A stretch of DNA of 64,000 nucleotides from Fluviicoccus sp. Its GTDB lineage: Bacteria > Pseudomonadota > Gammaproteobacteria > Pseudomonadales > Moraxellaceae. Of this stretch, positions 55,496-63,381 are shown piece by piece. Every line of letters begins with the position of its first letter. Position 1 is the stretch's first letter. Both the position numbers and the translations under genes were made by a program. Under the pieces are notes generated by a model. It ran no database searches. It worked only from the letters and a program-made list of their open reading frames with translations, and was not told the origin of the DNA. The stretch lies in NCBI RefSeq assembly GCF_030646115.1, contig NZ_JAUSMX010000015.1, positions 186,001 through 250,000 of the forward strand, in the 5' to 3' direction.

Positions 55496-55899
55496 GCAAG
55501 CTTGACGATGCCCTGCAACGCGCCATGACCAGCGTCCCTGATTGCGTCGCGGCCGGTTTTGTCGATCTGAGTTCCGGCATGGTACTCAGCGTCAAGACCG
55601 TGGACTCCCACCCTTCGGAAGTCTTCGACTTCCTGGCCGCCGCAACCACCGATCTGTTCCAGGGCCCCAATGTCGTGGCCATTGAAAACATCTTCAAGAA
55701 GGCGCGCGGGCTGCCCGAGTCCACTGAGATGCACTATTTCCAGGAGGTAATCGTCAACAGTGACAACCTGATCCATGTGTTCCTTCGCGGCAAGAAGCAA
55801 CAGCAAGTCGTGTGTTTTGTCTGCCGCAAGGGCGCCAACCTCGGCATGGTGCTGACCAAGGCCCGCGCGGGTATGCCAAGCGTCGAGCAGGCGCTCTGA
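55492..55899 (+). CDS. Small roadblock-fold-like protein, member 1
   Basis: 135 residues starting SKLDDALQRAMTSVPDCVAAGFVDL, with the five-strand, two-helix pattern of the roadblock/LC7 fold, in a diverged form. ATG overlaps the preceding stop (ATGA) and AGGAG lies upstream. Probably part of the GTPase control complex. The fold assignment is by pattern only. Confidence 0.68.
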   Translation: MSKLDDALQRAMTSVPDCVAAGFVDLSSGMVLSVKTVDSHPSEVFDFLAAATTDLFQGPNVVAIENIFKKARGLPESTEMHYFQEVIVNSDNLIHVFLRGKKQQQVVCFVCRKGANLGMVLTKARAGMPSVEQAL

Positions 55900-55920
55900 T
55901 CCGGATAGTGCGGTAACCGC

Positions 55921-55944
55921 CCCGGCGGCAGGAAGCCCGCCGGG
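55921..55944 (+). other. Intercistronic hairpin in the signalling cluster
   Basis: CCCGGCGG (55921-55928) and CCGCCGGG (55937-55944) form a perfect 8-bp stem, without a T run. It may stabilise the transcript or partly terminate it between two roadblock-type genes. Confidence 0.6.
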
Positions 55945-56036
55945 CGACAAGGGAAATACCGACACATCGGGCAACGCCGGCCGATGTTGCCGGAAGAAGT
56001 CAAGCAACGAGTCATCACAAGGGAAGAATCCACATC

Positions 56037-56435
56037 ATGACAATGGCAAACAACAAAGAGTCTTTCGCGCACAGCGCACGCAGCGTGCTCCGCGCCGTGC
56101 ATCAGGCGGAAGACAACATCGAGGCATCGGCCGTGGTTTCCCGCGACGGCCTGATTGTAGCCTCCCAGCTTTCCCACGGCGCCGATGCCGACCGTTTCGG
56201 CGCCATGTGCGCCTCCTTGCTGGCGCTGGCCTCCAAGGCGGCCACCGAGGTGGACCGGGGTGAGTTGCGCCAGGTGATCCTGGACGGCACCAAGGGCCCC
56301 ATGCTGCTGACGCATATCGGAAAGTTCGCCGTGCTTGCCGTCGCCGCCCGCCCGGCCAAGGCCAACCTCGGCAAACTGATCATGGAAACCCGCGCGGCGG
56401 CGGCAAAACTCACCGAGATTGGAAATGCCCTCTGA
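56037..56435 (+). CDS. Roadblock/LC7 (MglB-like) protein, member 2
   Basis: 132 residues. The best roadblock match of the three: EASAVVSRDGLIVASQL (about 30-46), GAMCASLLALASKAATEV and GPMLLTHIGKFAVLAVAARP are the usual strand-helix-strand pieces. Roadblock proteins of this type dimerise and act on small Ras-like GTPases such as the one at 53517. It overlaps the ferredoxin-globin gene by 11 bases. Confidence 0.85.
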   Translation: MTMANNKESFAHSARSVLRAVHQAEDNIEASAVVSRDGLIVASQLSHGADADRFGAMCASLLALASKAATEVDRGELRQVILDGTKGPMLLTHIGKFAVLAVAARPAKANLGKLIMETRAAAAKLTEIGNAL

Positions 56436-57582
56436 TAGTCCCTCCCGCGTGCTGCACTACCAAGGGCATGCCGTGGCCTGCCGCGACAACGAGACGGTGC
56501 TGGACGCCTTCCTGAGAGCGGGTGTCAACATCCCCTTCTCCTGCAAGAGCGGCATTTGTCATCGCTGCATGGTGCGCTGCGTGGACGGCGATATTCCACC
56601 CCACGCCCAGCGCAAACTGCCCGAACACCAGCGCGCGGCCGGTTGCCTGCTGTCCTGCCAGTGTCACCCCACCGGCCCCATGATGCTGGCGCCCCGCTCA
56701 CCGGAAGACAGTGTCACCCGTTGCCGCCTGGTGGAACTGACCCGCACCGTCAACGACCGCTGGCGAGTGGTTTTTGAGCCGTTCTCCACCCTGAATTACC
56801 GCCCCGCCCAGCTGGCCCGCCTGATGAGCGCCGGGCTGGATGGCGAATGTTCCGCCGTCTTCATCAGTGTGCCGGACGACGACTATTATACGGTCGTTGA
56901 GCTGGGCGACGGAGCCGGGCTGCCGGACTGGCTGCGTCAGCAATCCCTTGAAGATCTGGAGTTTTGCCTGCGCGGCCCCTTGCCGGTGGAGCAGTCGGAG
57001 CCGGTAACGCCGTTGCCGCCGGAACCGGCGTTGTGGGATGAGCTGGGCGGCGACGCCATGGTCCGGGCCGTGCTGGCCACGTTCTACGACAAGGTCTATG
57101 CCGACCCGGAGCTGCGGCCCTTCTTCGAGCGCGTCACCTTGGACCGCATCATCGGCAAGCAGTTTGCCTTCCTGAAGCAGCACATCAAGGACGAGCCGGG
57201 GTTTCTGGGGGAACAGCCGCACAACTCGCACAGCTGGATGGTGATAACCGACGCCCTGTTCGACCACCGGCAGAACCTGATGCTGCAGGCCATGCGCGAA
57301 CACGGTATCGACGAAGGACTGATTGCCCGCTGGTCGCGTTATGAAGAACAATTCCGGCCGGACATTGTCAAATACAAGCCCTGGCTGAAGCGCATGGGCG
57401 GCATGCTGGTGGATACCGAACAATACGAGGTCTGCCTGCTGGAAGAAGCCACCGTCTGCGATTATTGCAGCGGGGAAATTCCGGCCAACACCGTGGTTCG
57501 TTATCACAAGCGTATCGGCAAGATCGGCTGCGACACCTGTATCGGCGTCGCACCGGCGGAGGGAAGCCCATGTCAGCCATGA
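56425..57582 (+). CDS. Ferredoxin - truncated globin - zinc-ribbon-like fusion protein
   Basis: 385 residues. Residues 1-90: plant-type [2Fe-2S] ferredoxin, Cys40, Cys45, Cys48 and Cys78. Residues about 95-185: beta-rich segment resembling part of an FNR FAD domain, probably degenerate. Residues about 203-320: group I truncated globin with B10 Tyr221 and proximal His269 (PHNSHSWMVIT). Residues 345-372: CDYC...CDTC, a zinc-ribbon-like pair. A haem globin joined to an electron-transfer domain suggests NO or O2 sensing or NO dioxygenation. Start ATG 56425 is chosen over a TTG six bases earlier. Confidence 0.85.
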   Translation: MPSDSPSRVLHYQGHAVACRDNETVLDAFLRAGVNIPFSCKSGICHRCMVRCVDGDIPPHAQRKLPEHQRAAGCLLSCQCHPTGPMMLAPRSPEDSVTRCRLVELTRTVNDRWRVVFEPFSTLNYRPAQLARLMSAGLDGECSAVFISVPDDDYYTVVELGDGAGLPDWLRQQSLEDLEFCLRGPLPVEQSEPVTPLPPEPALWDELGGDAMVRAVLATFYDKVYADPELRPFFERVTLDRIIGKQFAFLKQHIKDEPGFLGEQPHNSHSWMVITDALFDHRQNLMLQAMREHGIDEGLIARWSRYEEQFRPDIVKYKPWLKRMGGMLVDTEQYEVCLLEEATVCDYCSGEIPANTVVRYHKRIGKIGCDTCIGVAPAEGSPCQP

Positions 57583-57956
57583 ACAAAACAACCCTGCTGT
57601 TCATTCGCAAGACGATGGAACAATGCAGCAGCTGCCCAGGCTTCTACGGGGCCGTGCTGTCGTCGCCCGACGGTCTGGTGCTGGCCTCCTCCGGCCAGTT
57701 TGACGGCGATGAATCAGCCGCCTGCGCCTCCAGCCTGATGGTCAACACCTCCTCCAGCCTCAACCAGCTGGCCTCCGGAGGGCCGACGGAAATGCTGATC
57801 TGGGGCGCGGACCGGAAAATCTGGAACGTCAGCGTACTGACCGGCGACTACATCCTGCTGATCGCAGCCAGCGATGCGGCGCATACCGACATGTTGCGAC
57901 GAATGATGACCCGTACATCGGACATGCTGAACCAGGCGCTGCGCATCCTGGTGTGA
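57570..57956 (+). CDS. Roadblock-fold-like protein, member 3
   Basis: ATG 57570 (GGAGGGA upstream) overlaps the fusion gene by 13 bases. The 128-residue product has a strand-turn-strand GAVLSSPDGLVLASSGQF like roadblock proteins, then a helix ACASSLMVNTSSSLNQL and a final pair of strands. Probably dimerises with the other members or the GTPase. Fold by pattern only. Confidence 0.72.
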   Translation: MSAMNKTTLLFIRKTMEQCSSCPGFYGAVLSSPDGLVLASSGQFDGDESAACASSLMVNTSSSLNQLASGGPTEMLIWGADRKIWNVSVLTGDYILLIAASDAAHTDMLRRMMTRTSDMLNQALRILV

Positions 57957-58039
57957 CTGCTCAGGAGCGACACTTTTTCGTGGAGATAGTACACACATTT
58001 ATGTCATGGTTATTGCCTGCACATACAAATTGAAGTCTA

Positions 58040-59407
58040 ATGAATACCTATACCCGCCCCTGTATGACACCCATGGAAACTGACCTGCTGCTGAGCCCGC
58101 TATTCCTGGCCCTGGCCAACGATCAGGATGACTGCCTGCTGGTTTGCGATGCCCACGGGAAGGTGATTCATGCCGTTGCCGGCAAGACTTTCGCTGAGCC
58201 GCCGGTGCTGCGGGGCGAGAATATCCACGACCGGCTGCAACTACCCGTCAACACCTTCACCGACCTTGGGACCAACATTCTGGGCCAGTTCCGCGAACAG
58301 CCCTGCGATATCCGGGTGCAACGCGTCGACATCCATCCCGAGCAAGCCCTGTACCTGTGCCGGGTGCGGCCGCTGAGCGGAGCCCTGTCGTGGCAGAACT
58401 GGCTGGAAAGCCTGCCCGCACCCATCGCGGTTCGTGACCGGAACGGTTATTTCCTGTGGGCCAACACCCTGTTCATCCGCCGTTTCGCCGGCAACGGCGC
58501 CTGCATTGCCGGGCGGCATATCCGCTCGGTGTTGTGTGCAGAGGATGCCGACAAGACGCTGGCGGCCGACCACTATGTGCTGGAAACCGGCCGATCCACC
58601 CTCTTTGAATATACCTGCAGCGATCGGCAATGCGCCGAAGGCCACTATCTGGTATTGCAGGGCCCCTGCCGATTGCCCGGCCAGGACGCAGGCATTATTT
58701 CAGTGGTGGAAGAGAAGGAAAAGCTGCGCATGGAAATGCCCAGCTTTCAGGAAACGGAAATCCGCTACCAGCGGCTGGCGAGGCATTTGATGGCCCAGCT
58801 GGACAACCACAATGCCGCTCTGGCGCGCGACCTGCACGATGTGCTGGGCCAGACGCTGATCGGCATCAAACTGGCCATCCACAATGCCATGGGCCGTCAG
58901 GATGTGCCCCCGTCCTTGGCAGAAGCCATGCAGTACTGGATGGTGCTGCTGGATGAAAGCATCACCTTCATCCGCAGTTTCACCAGCGGACTGCACCCCC
59001 GCCACTTACAGGAATTCGGGTTGAAGCGGACACTGCGCACCTGGCTGGAACAGAGCCGACTGCACTCCGATATCGCCTTTGACATCCGCATTGACGAGGA
59101 ACTGCCCAAACTCAACGCCGACGTCAAAAACGCCTGCCTGCGCATTGCCCAGGAAGCCGTGACCAACAGCCTGCGCCATGCCTCGGCCACTCGCGTGCAA
59201 GTGGATCTCCACCATCGCAACGGCTACCTGACCCTGAACATCATCGACGACGGCAACGGCTTCTGCGCGCAGGAGGCGCGTGAACATCAGGCAGGCCTGG
59301 GGCTGGTCAGCATGAGCGAGCGAGCCCATCTCTCCGGAGGAAAACTTAACATTACCTCCAACCCCGGTACTGGAACGACCATCACCGCCATCTGGCCCAT
59401 TACCTGA
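58040..59407 (+). CDS. Soluble NarX-type sensor histidine kinase
   Basis: 455 residues without transmembrane helices. Residues about 20-110 and 118-225 look like PAS-type sensor domains; the second contains VRDRNGYFLWANTLF. The HisKA_3 dimer helix has His266 in ARDLHDVLGQTL, followed by HATPase boxes QEAVTNSLRHA, IIDDGNGF and GLGLVSMSERA. It would phosphorylate the LuxR-type regulator nine bases downstream. Several Cys residues in the sensor region could be redox- or metal-responsive. It is not overlapped by the preceding gene (83 bases apart), so it may have its own control. Confidence 0.9.
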   Translation: MNTYTRPCMTPMETDLLLSPLFLALANDQDDCLLVCDAHGKVIHAVAGKTFAEPPVLRGENIHDRLQLPVNTFTDLGTNILGQFREQPCDIRVQRVDIHPEQALYLCRVRPLSGALSWQNWLESLPAPIAVRDRNGYFLWANTLFIRRFAGNGACIAGRHIRSVLCAEDADKTLAADHYVLETGRSTLFEYTCSDRQCAEGHYLVLQGPCRLPGQDAGIISVVEEKEKLRMEMPSFQETEIRYQRLARHLMAQLDNHNAALARDLHDVLGQTLIGIKLAIHNAMGRQDVPPSLAEAMQYWMVLLDESITFIRSFTSGLHPRHLQEFGLKRTLRTWLEQSRLHSDIAFDIRIDEELPKLNADVKNACLRIAQEAVTNSLRHASATRVQVDLHHRNGYLTLNIIDDGNGFCAQEAREHQAGLGLVSMSERAHLSGGKLNITSNPGTGTTITAIWPIT

Positions 59408-59415
59408 GATCCGAC

Positions 59416-60054
59416 ATGGTCAACATCCTGCTGGTCGACGACCACCAACTGGTGCGCAAGGGGCTGAAAGCCCTGCTGGAAAGCCATCCCGGCTACCAGG
59501 TGATTGCCGAAGCCGGCAACGGACGCGACGCCATGCTGATGATTGAAAGCCTGCGCCCGGACCTGGTGCTGCTGGATATCATGATGCCGGAGAAAAACGG
59601 CCTGGAAGTGGCCTCGGACATTTTGCGCCGCCCCTGCGCCCCGAAAATCCTGCTGCTGACCATGAGCCACATTGCCGAATACATCAGCGAGTCGCTGAAG
59701 CTGGGAATTCAGGGCTATGTGGTCAAGGAGGCGGCGCCGACCGAACTGTTCAACGCCATCGACACCGTGATGCGCGACGAAATCTACCTGAGCCCGTCTG
59801 TTTCCAAACAGATCATGGGCCTACTGCAGAAACGCAACGAAAAGGAAAACCTGCTCAGCAACCTCACCGCCCGCCAGGTGCAGATCCTGAAGCTGATTGC
59901 GCTGGGCTACTCCAGCAAGGCAATGGCTGATGAATTGAGCCTGTCGGTGAAGACCATTGAGGCGCACCGCAGTCAGTTGATGCAGCGGTTGGGTATTCGC
60001 GAAGTGGCGAGCCTGGTTCGATATGCAATGAGGATGGGGCTGGTGGAAGAATAA
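59416..60054 (+). CDS. NarL/LuxR-family response regulator
   Basis: 212 residues: receiver with Asp54 (LVLLDIMMPEK) and a C-terminal LuxR helix-turn-helix (LTARQVQILKLIALGYSSKAMADEL, LSVKTIEAHR). It forms a two-component system with the kinase immediately upstream (eight bases between the genes). The targets are unknown. It ends next to a strong minus-strand terminator. Confidence 0.93.
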   Translation: MVNILLVDDHQLVRKGLKALLESHPGYQVIAEAGNGRDAMLMIESLRPDLVLLDIMMPEKNGLEVASDILRRPCAPKILLLTMSHIAEYISESLKLGIQGYVVKEAAPTELFNAIDTVMRDEIYLSPSVSKQIMGLLQKRNEKENLLSNLTARQVQILKLIALGYSSKAMADELSLSVKTIEAHRSQLMQRLGIREVASLVRYAMRMGLVEE

Positions 60055-60089
60055 AAAAGCCACCCTGCCGTCTGCCGGACAGGATGGCT
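60053..60089 (-). terminator. Rho-independent terminator (minus strand, probably two-way)
   Basis: AGCCACCCTG (60058-60067) pairs with CAGGATGGCT (60080-60089) with one mismatch. On the minus strand it is followed by a T5 tract (60053-60057). It ends the gene at 60145 and may stop transcription from the response regulator as well. Confidence 0.8.
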
Positions 60090-60144
60090 GAAAGATTCCG
60101 AAGCCGGCAAAAGCAGGGGGAGACCGGACCCGGAATTCCGCGAC

Positions 60145-60564
60145 TCAGGCGACCGGCTTGCTGTCCACCGGCACGGCGTCCGCTACCCGCACTTGCGGTT
60201 CCACAGCGGCGGAGGAGTCAATGATTCTGGCCTGACCGGCCCGCTCCAGCTCCTGCAATTCGGCCGCTTCACGAATGTTTTTCTGGATGATCAGCTGGTC
60301 GTCCACGGCCTCAATGGCCTGGCTCGCCAGATCGCCGATTTCCTGGTTCACCCGGCGAATGACTTCGTAGACGTGGCCTATGCTCTTGTCCCACATCTCG
60401 TCACGCTTGTCGCTGTCCATATCCAGCAAGCCATTTTTTTCCAGCACTGACAACGGTAAATCCACAATGCTTTTATGAATTTGTTCAACCGTGCTGGCGC
60501 CTTGATTGATGGCGTCCTGCACCAGATCCTTCAGGGCTTCCAAACGGGTCAGGGTCTTGTTCAT
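60145..60564 (-). CDS. Unknown helical protein
   Basis: 139 residues, nearly all helix: LTRLEALKDLVQDAINQGAS and RRVNQEIGDLASQAIEA are amphipathic, with hydrophobic and charged residues alternating like phasins or coiled-coil accessory proteins. The C-terminal 40 residues are disordered (Ala/Val/Pro-rich). A phasin-like surface protein is possible but not established. It may be cotranscribed upstream with the desaturase genes, though a repeat lies between. Confidence 0.7.
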   Translation of the reverse strand: MNKTLTRLEALKDLVQDAINQGASTVEQIHKSIVDLPLSVLEKNGLLDMDSDKRDEMWDKSIGHVYEVIRRVNQEIGDLASQAIEAVDDQLIIQKNIREAAELQELERAGQARIIDSSAAVEPQVRVADAVPVDSKPVA

Positions 60565-60679
60565 GATCAGGCTCCAAACCCCGGCCTGCGGCCACCCCCT
60601 TTCCCAGAAGGCTGGCCGTCAGGCCGGGGCAGATTGTGTTCAATAACGAATCCCCCCTTGGAAAGGGGGGCCGGGGGGT
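60565..60679. other. Intergenic region with GC-rich palindromes
   Basis: Contains CCGGCCTGCGGCC...GGCCGTCAGGCCGG (about 60581-60627), a second GC-rich hairpin, and the family 3 repeat at 60652-60683. No gene is seen. Confidence 0.45.
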
Positions 60680-60683
60680 TTAC
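60652..60683 (-). repeat. Palindromic element at desaturase stop (family 3, copy 2)
   Basis: CCCCCCTT (60652-60659) pairs with AAGGGGGG (60663-60670), then CCGGGGGGTTTACG. The desaturase TAA is within the common part GTAAACCCC, as at the aldehyde dehydrogenase (28399-28438). Confidence 0.7.
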
Positions 60684-61855
60684 GCGGCAATCGCCTCACG
60701 CGATTTGCGGCGCGCCGGTATCGACACTGGCACGACTTCAGCCAAACGCGCAACCGCTGTTTCGGCGGAAGCCTGGACTTTCTGACCAAAGGTCGGCAAC
60801 GCGCCCTTGAAGATGCGGCCCCAGACGGTGGTGAACTGCTTGCGGAAGCTGCCGGTGTTGTAGTGCTGGCCGTACTTCTCGCAAATCTCGCGCACCTTCA
60901 CCGACATTTCGGCATAACGCATGCCGGGGATATCCGGGAACATGTGGTGTTCGATCTGGTGGCTGAGGTTGCCGCTCATGATGTGCATCACGGTGCCGCC
61001 GGTCAGGTTGCTGGAACCGCGAAGCTGGCGCAGGTACCAGTGGCCGCGGGTTTCATTTTCCAACACTTCCTTCGGGAACATCTCTGCGTCTTCGGTGAAG
61101 TGGCCGCAGAAGATGATGCTGAACGCCCAGACGTTGCGGATCAGGTTGGCGGTGAAGTTACCGGCAATGACCGGCAGGAACATCGGACCGGCGATCAGCG
61201 GGAAGAACACATAGTCCTTCGCGAACTGCTTGCGCATCTTGGCAAAGATCGGGGGCAGTTGCTTGCGCACATCGGCCCAGGTCTTTTCACCGGCCATGAC
61301 CTTTTCCAGCTCCAGCGACTGCAGCGACAGCGTCCACTCAAAGGTGACCGCCAGGATGGCGGCCATCAGCGGGTTGGCCAGGAAACGCGGTTCCCACTTC
61401 TGTTCTGGGAAGATGCGCAGCACGCCATAGCCGATGTCGTGGTCGACACCATCGACATTGGTGTAGGTGTGGTGCATGTAGTTGTGGGTATGACGCCAGT
61501 TGTCGGCGGTGCAGACGGTGTCCCACTCGTAACTGCTGCCGCGCAGGCTGGGTTCGTTCATCCAGTCATACTGGCCGTGCATCACGTTGTGGCCCAGTTC
61601 CATGTTCTCGACGATCTTGGAAACGCCGAGGGTGGCGGTGGCGGCCAGCCAGACCGGGGGCAACCAGCCCAGTGTCATCAGCGCGGCGCGGCTGCCGATT
61701 TCGCTGTAGCGCACAAAGTTGCGGATCTTGTAGATGTAGTCGGCGTCTTCCTTGCCCAGCTTGGCAATCGTTTCCTTGCGCAGCGTGTCCAGCTCTGCGC
61801 CAAAGGCCTGGATTTCGTCGTAGCTCAGTTCACGGCTTTTGCTGATGGTGCCCAT
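60680..61855 (-). CDS. desB: Fatty acid desaturase of DesB type
   Basis: ATG 61855 (GAGGA upstream) gives 391 residues. Three histidine boxes supply the di-iron site: GHNVMH (88-93), HTHNYMHH (122-129), and HQIEHH (299-304). It is a membrane-bound desaturase with four transmembrane helices expected, acting probably on acyl-CoA at the delta-9 position as in Pseudomonas DesB. The ferredoxin reductase encoded upstream on the same strand is its electron donor. The stop codon sits inside the family 3 repeat. Confidence 0.9.
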   Translation of the reverse strand: MGTISKSRELSYDEIQAFGAELDTLRKETIAKLGKEDADYIYKIRNFVRYSEIGSRAALMTLGWLPPVWLAATATLGVSKIVENMELGHNVMHGQYDWMNEPSLRGSSYEWDTVCTADNWRHTHNYMHHTYTNVDGVDHDIGYGVLRIFPEQKWEPRFLANPLMAAILAVTFEWTLSLQSLELEKVMAGEKTWADVRKQLPPIFAKMRKQFAKDYVFFPLIAGPMFLPVIAGNFTANLIRNVWAFSIIFCGHFTEDAEMFPKEVLENETRGHWYLRQLRGSSNLTGGTVMHIMSGNLSHQIEHHMFPDIPGMRYAEMSVKVREICEKYGQHYNTGSFRKQFTTVWGRIFKGALPTFGQKVQASAETAVARLAEVVPVSIPARRKSREAIAA

Positions 61856-61888
61856 GGTGTCGTCCTCGGTGTTCAATTAGTTTGGGTT

Positions 61889-62000
61889 CCCTCCCCCCTT
61901 GTGGGGGAGGGTTAGGGAGAGGGGTGCTGCGGTAGTTCAGCGAGGTGACCGCATTCCGCACCCCTCTCCCCGGCCCTCTCCCACAAGGGGAGAGGGGGCT
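61889..62000. repeat. Extragenic palindrome family 1, copies d and e
   Basis: Two inverted copies (about 61889-61932 and 61960-62000) of the CCCTCTCCCCTTGTGGGAGAGGG-type element separated by about 30 bases, between the desaturase and reductase genes. Possible mRNA-processing or dampening signal that gives different levels of the two products. Confidence 0.85.
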
Positions 62001-62006
62001 TTACAT

Positions 62007-63074
62007 TCAGATGTCCAGAACCACGGCGCTCAGCGGTTCGCTGACGCAGATGCGGACCTGGGTGTTGGGGCTGCTGTCGATGGCCCCGGTAATCTTGTCA
62101 CGCACCACACCGGACACCTTGGTGCAGCTGCACTGCTTGCAAACACCCATGCGGCAGCCGTAAGCGGGGCGTGCGCCACCGGCCTCGGCGCTTTCCAGCA
62201 GCGTCGTCTTGGTATGCAGCATGGCTTGCTGGCTGCGGCGCAGCGTGATGGGCATGGCGTTGCCCACGGCGTCACTGGCCAGGCCCACCGGTCCGAACAG
62301 TTCCTGCTTCAACTGTGCACTGATGCCCTTGGCGGCCCACAGGTCGGCGGCAGCTTTCATCAGGCCTTGCGGGCCGCAGATGAAGGCGGCGCGTTCAGCG
62401 AAGTCGGCGCAGACATTGCTGAGTTGCTGTTCACTGAACTTGCCGCCCTCGCCGCTGCTGAACAGGGCGTAGTTCAGCTTCAGGCCGGGATGCTTCACCG
62501 CCAGCTCCACCATTTCCTTGGCAAAGGCCAGGTCGTTTTCGGTATTGGCGTAGTAAACCACTGACACATCCAGCTCGGGACGGCGCTTCAGCGCTTCCAC
62601 CAGCAGGCTGTACACCGGGGTGACACCGCTGCCGCCGGCAATCAGCAACATCTTGGCGCACAGGGCTTCCGGCAGCACGAAGTCACCGGAGGCTTCGCCA
62701 AGCTCAATCAGGTCGCCCACAGCCAGATGGTCATGCAGCCAGTTGGACACCTTGCCGTTGGGCTGGCGCTTGACGCCGATCTCCAGCAGGCCGTCGGTCG
62801 GTTCGCTCACCAGGCTGTAGCAGCGCTCGTGGAAGATGCCGTCGATCTGCACCCGCACCGGCATGAACTGGCCGGCGGCAAAACCCTGCCAGTTGGCGTT
62901 GGGGCGGAACACGAAGCGCTTGATGTCCGGAGTTTCCTGGGAGATGGAGACCACTTCAGCCAACACGCGGTTGACGGCCAGCATCGGGTCGACATGCGAG
63001 AACACGAAATCCAGCCAGTCTTCACGTACGAATTTACCGGCGAGCTTTTTTGCGATGGGGCTGAAACTGGTCAT
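62007..63074 (-). CDS. desC: Ferredoxin reductase partner of the desaturase (DesC type)
   Basis: ATG 63074 has AGGAG eight bases upstream; 355 residues. FNR-type FAD domain (RCYSLVSEP), NAD(P) domain (LLIAGGSGVTPVYSLL), and a C-terminal [2Fe-2S] ferredoxin domain with Cys in YGCRMGVCKQCSC and RICVSEP. It passes electrons from NAD(P)H through FAD and the cluster to the desaturase. Its promoter contains the TetR-type operators described next. Confidence 0.93.
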   Translation of the reverse strand: MTSFSPIAKKLAGKFVREDWLDFVFSHVDPMLAVNRVLAEVVSISQETPDIKRFVFRPNANWQGFAAGQFMPVRVQIDGIFHERCYSLVSEPTDGLLEIGVKRQPNGKVSNWLHDHLAVGDLIELGEASGDFVLPEALCAKMLLIAGGSGVTPVYSLLVEALKRRPELDVSVVYYANTENDLAFAKEMVELAVKHPGLKLNYALFSSGEGGKFSEQQLSNVCADFAERAAFICGPQGLMKAAADLWAAKGISAQLKQELFGPVGLASDAVGNAMPITLRRSQQAMLHTKTTLLESAEAGGARPAYGCRMGVCKQCSCTKVSGVVRDKITGAIDSSPNTQVRICVSEPLSAVVLDI

Positions 63075-63095
63075 GGTCAGGCTCCTGTGTGCCTT

Positions 63096-63113
63096 GGTGA
63101 ACGTCTGTACACT
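63096..63113. promoter_or_regulatory. DesT-like operator half-conserved at the reductase leader
   Basis: GGTGAACGTCTGTACACT is the third, weaker match to AGTGAAC-N4-GTTGACT (from memory of P. aeruginosa DesT). It overlaps the predicted transcript start of the desC-desB operon, 22-39 bases before the reductase start. Confidence 0.45.
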
Positions 63114-63114
63114 C

Positions 63115-63142
63115 ATAATAGCGGATTATTGATTTGAGTCAA
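63115..63142 (-). promoter_or_regulatory. Promoter of the desC-desB operon
   Basis: On the minus strand TTGACT (63142-63137) and TATTAT (63120-63115) are 16 bases apart. The -35 lies inside the DesT-like operator at 63137-63154, so bound repressor would block RNA polymerase. Start of transcript near 63108. Confidence 0.6.
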
Positions 63143-63154
63143 CATGTGTTCACT
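63137..63154. promoter_or_regulatory. DesT-like operator at the desC promoter
   Basis: AGTCAACATGTGTTCACT, whose complement is AGTGAAC-ACAT-GTTGACT, matches the DesT palindrome as I recall it in both half sites. It covers the -35 of the desC promoter. Confidence 0.75.
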
Positions 63155-63351
63155 AAATTTTTTCACCTTTCGTCGCCTTCAACTACGCGCGACGCGCGTG
63201 CGAAAGGCAACCTTTTGTATTTGTTGTAATAATACAAAAACACCCGGCACAAACGAGTGAACAAACACCAGTACGCTGGTGACCATCTGTCGGCTGACCC
63301 GACCGTTCACCCTTCCCACCTCCCCAAAATCTGACAGTTTTGCTAAGATAT
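63155..63351. other. Divergent region between desC and the TetR regulator
   Basis: 197 bases with no gene. It includes GAGTGAACAAACACCAG at 63255-63271, which has another operator half site, and a short palindrome near 63271-63283 (CCAGTACGCTGG). The two strong operator matches flank this region. Confidence 0.5.
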
Positions 63352-63369
63352 GGTGAACAATTGTTGGCT
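63352..63369. promoter_or_regulatory. DesT-like operator before the TetR regulator
   Basis: GGTGAACAATTGTTGGCT, a second match to the same palindrome, ending 12 bases before the regulator start. It indicates self-repression. Confidence 0.65.
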
Positions 63370-63381
63370 GATTTGACGACC

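Noticed and set aside
60581-60627. Small gene in the GC-rich region between the helical protein and the desaturase
   Set aside because: Only palindromic GC-rich sequence and no start with a ribosome-binding site or family match.
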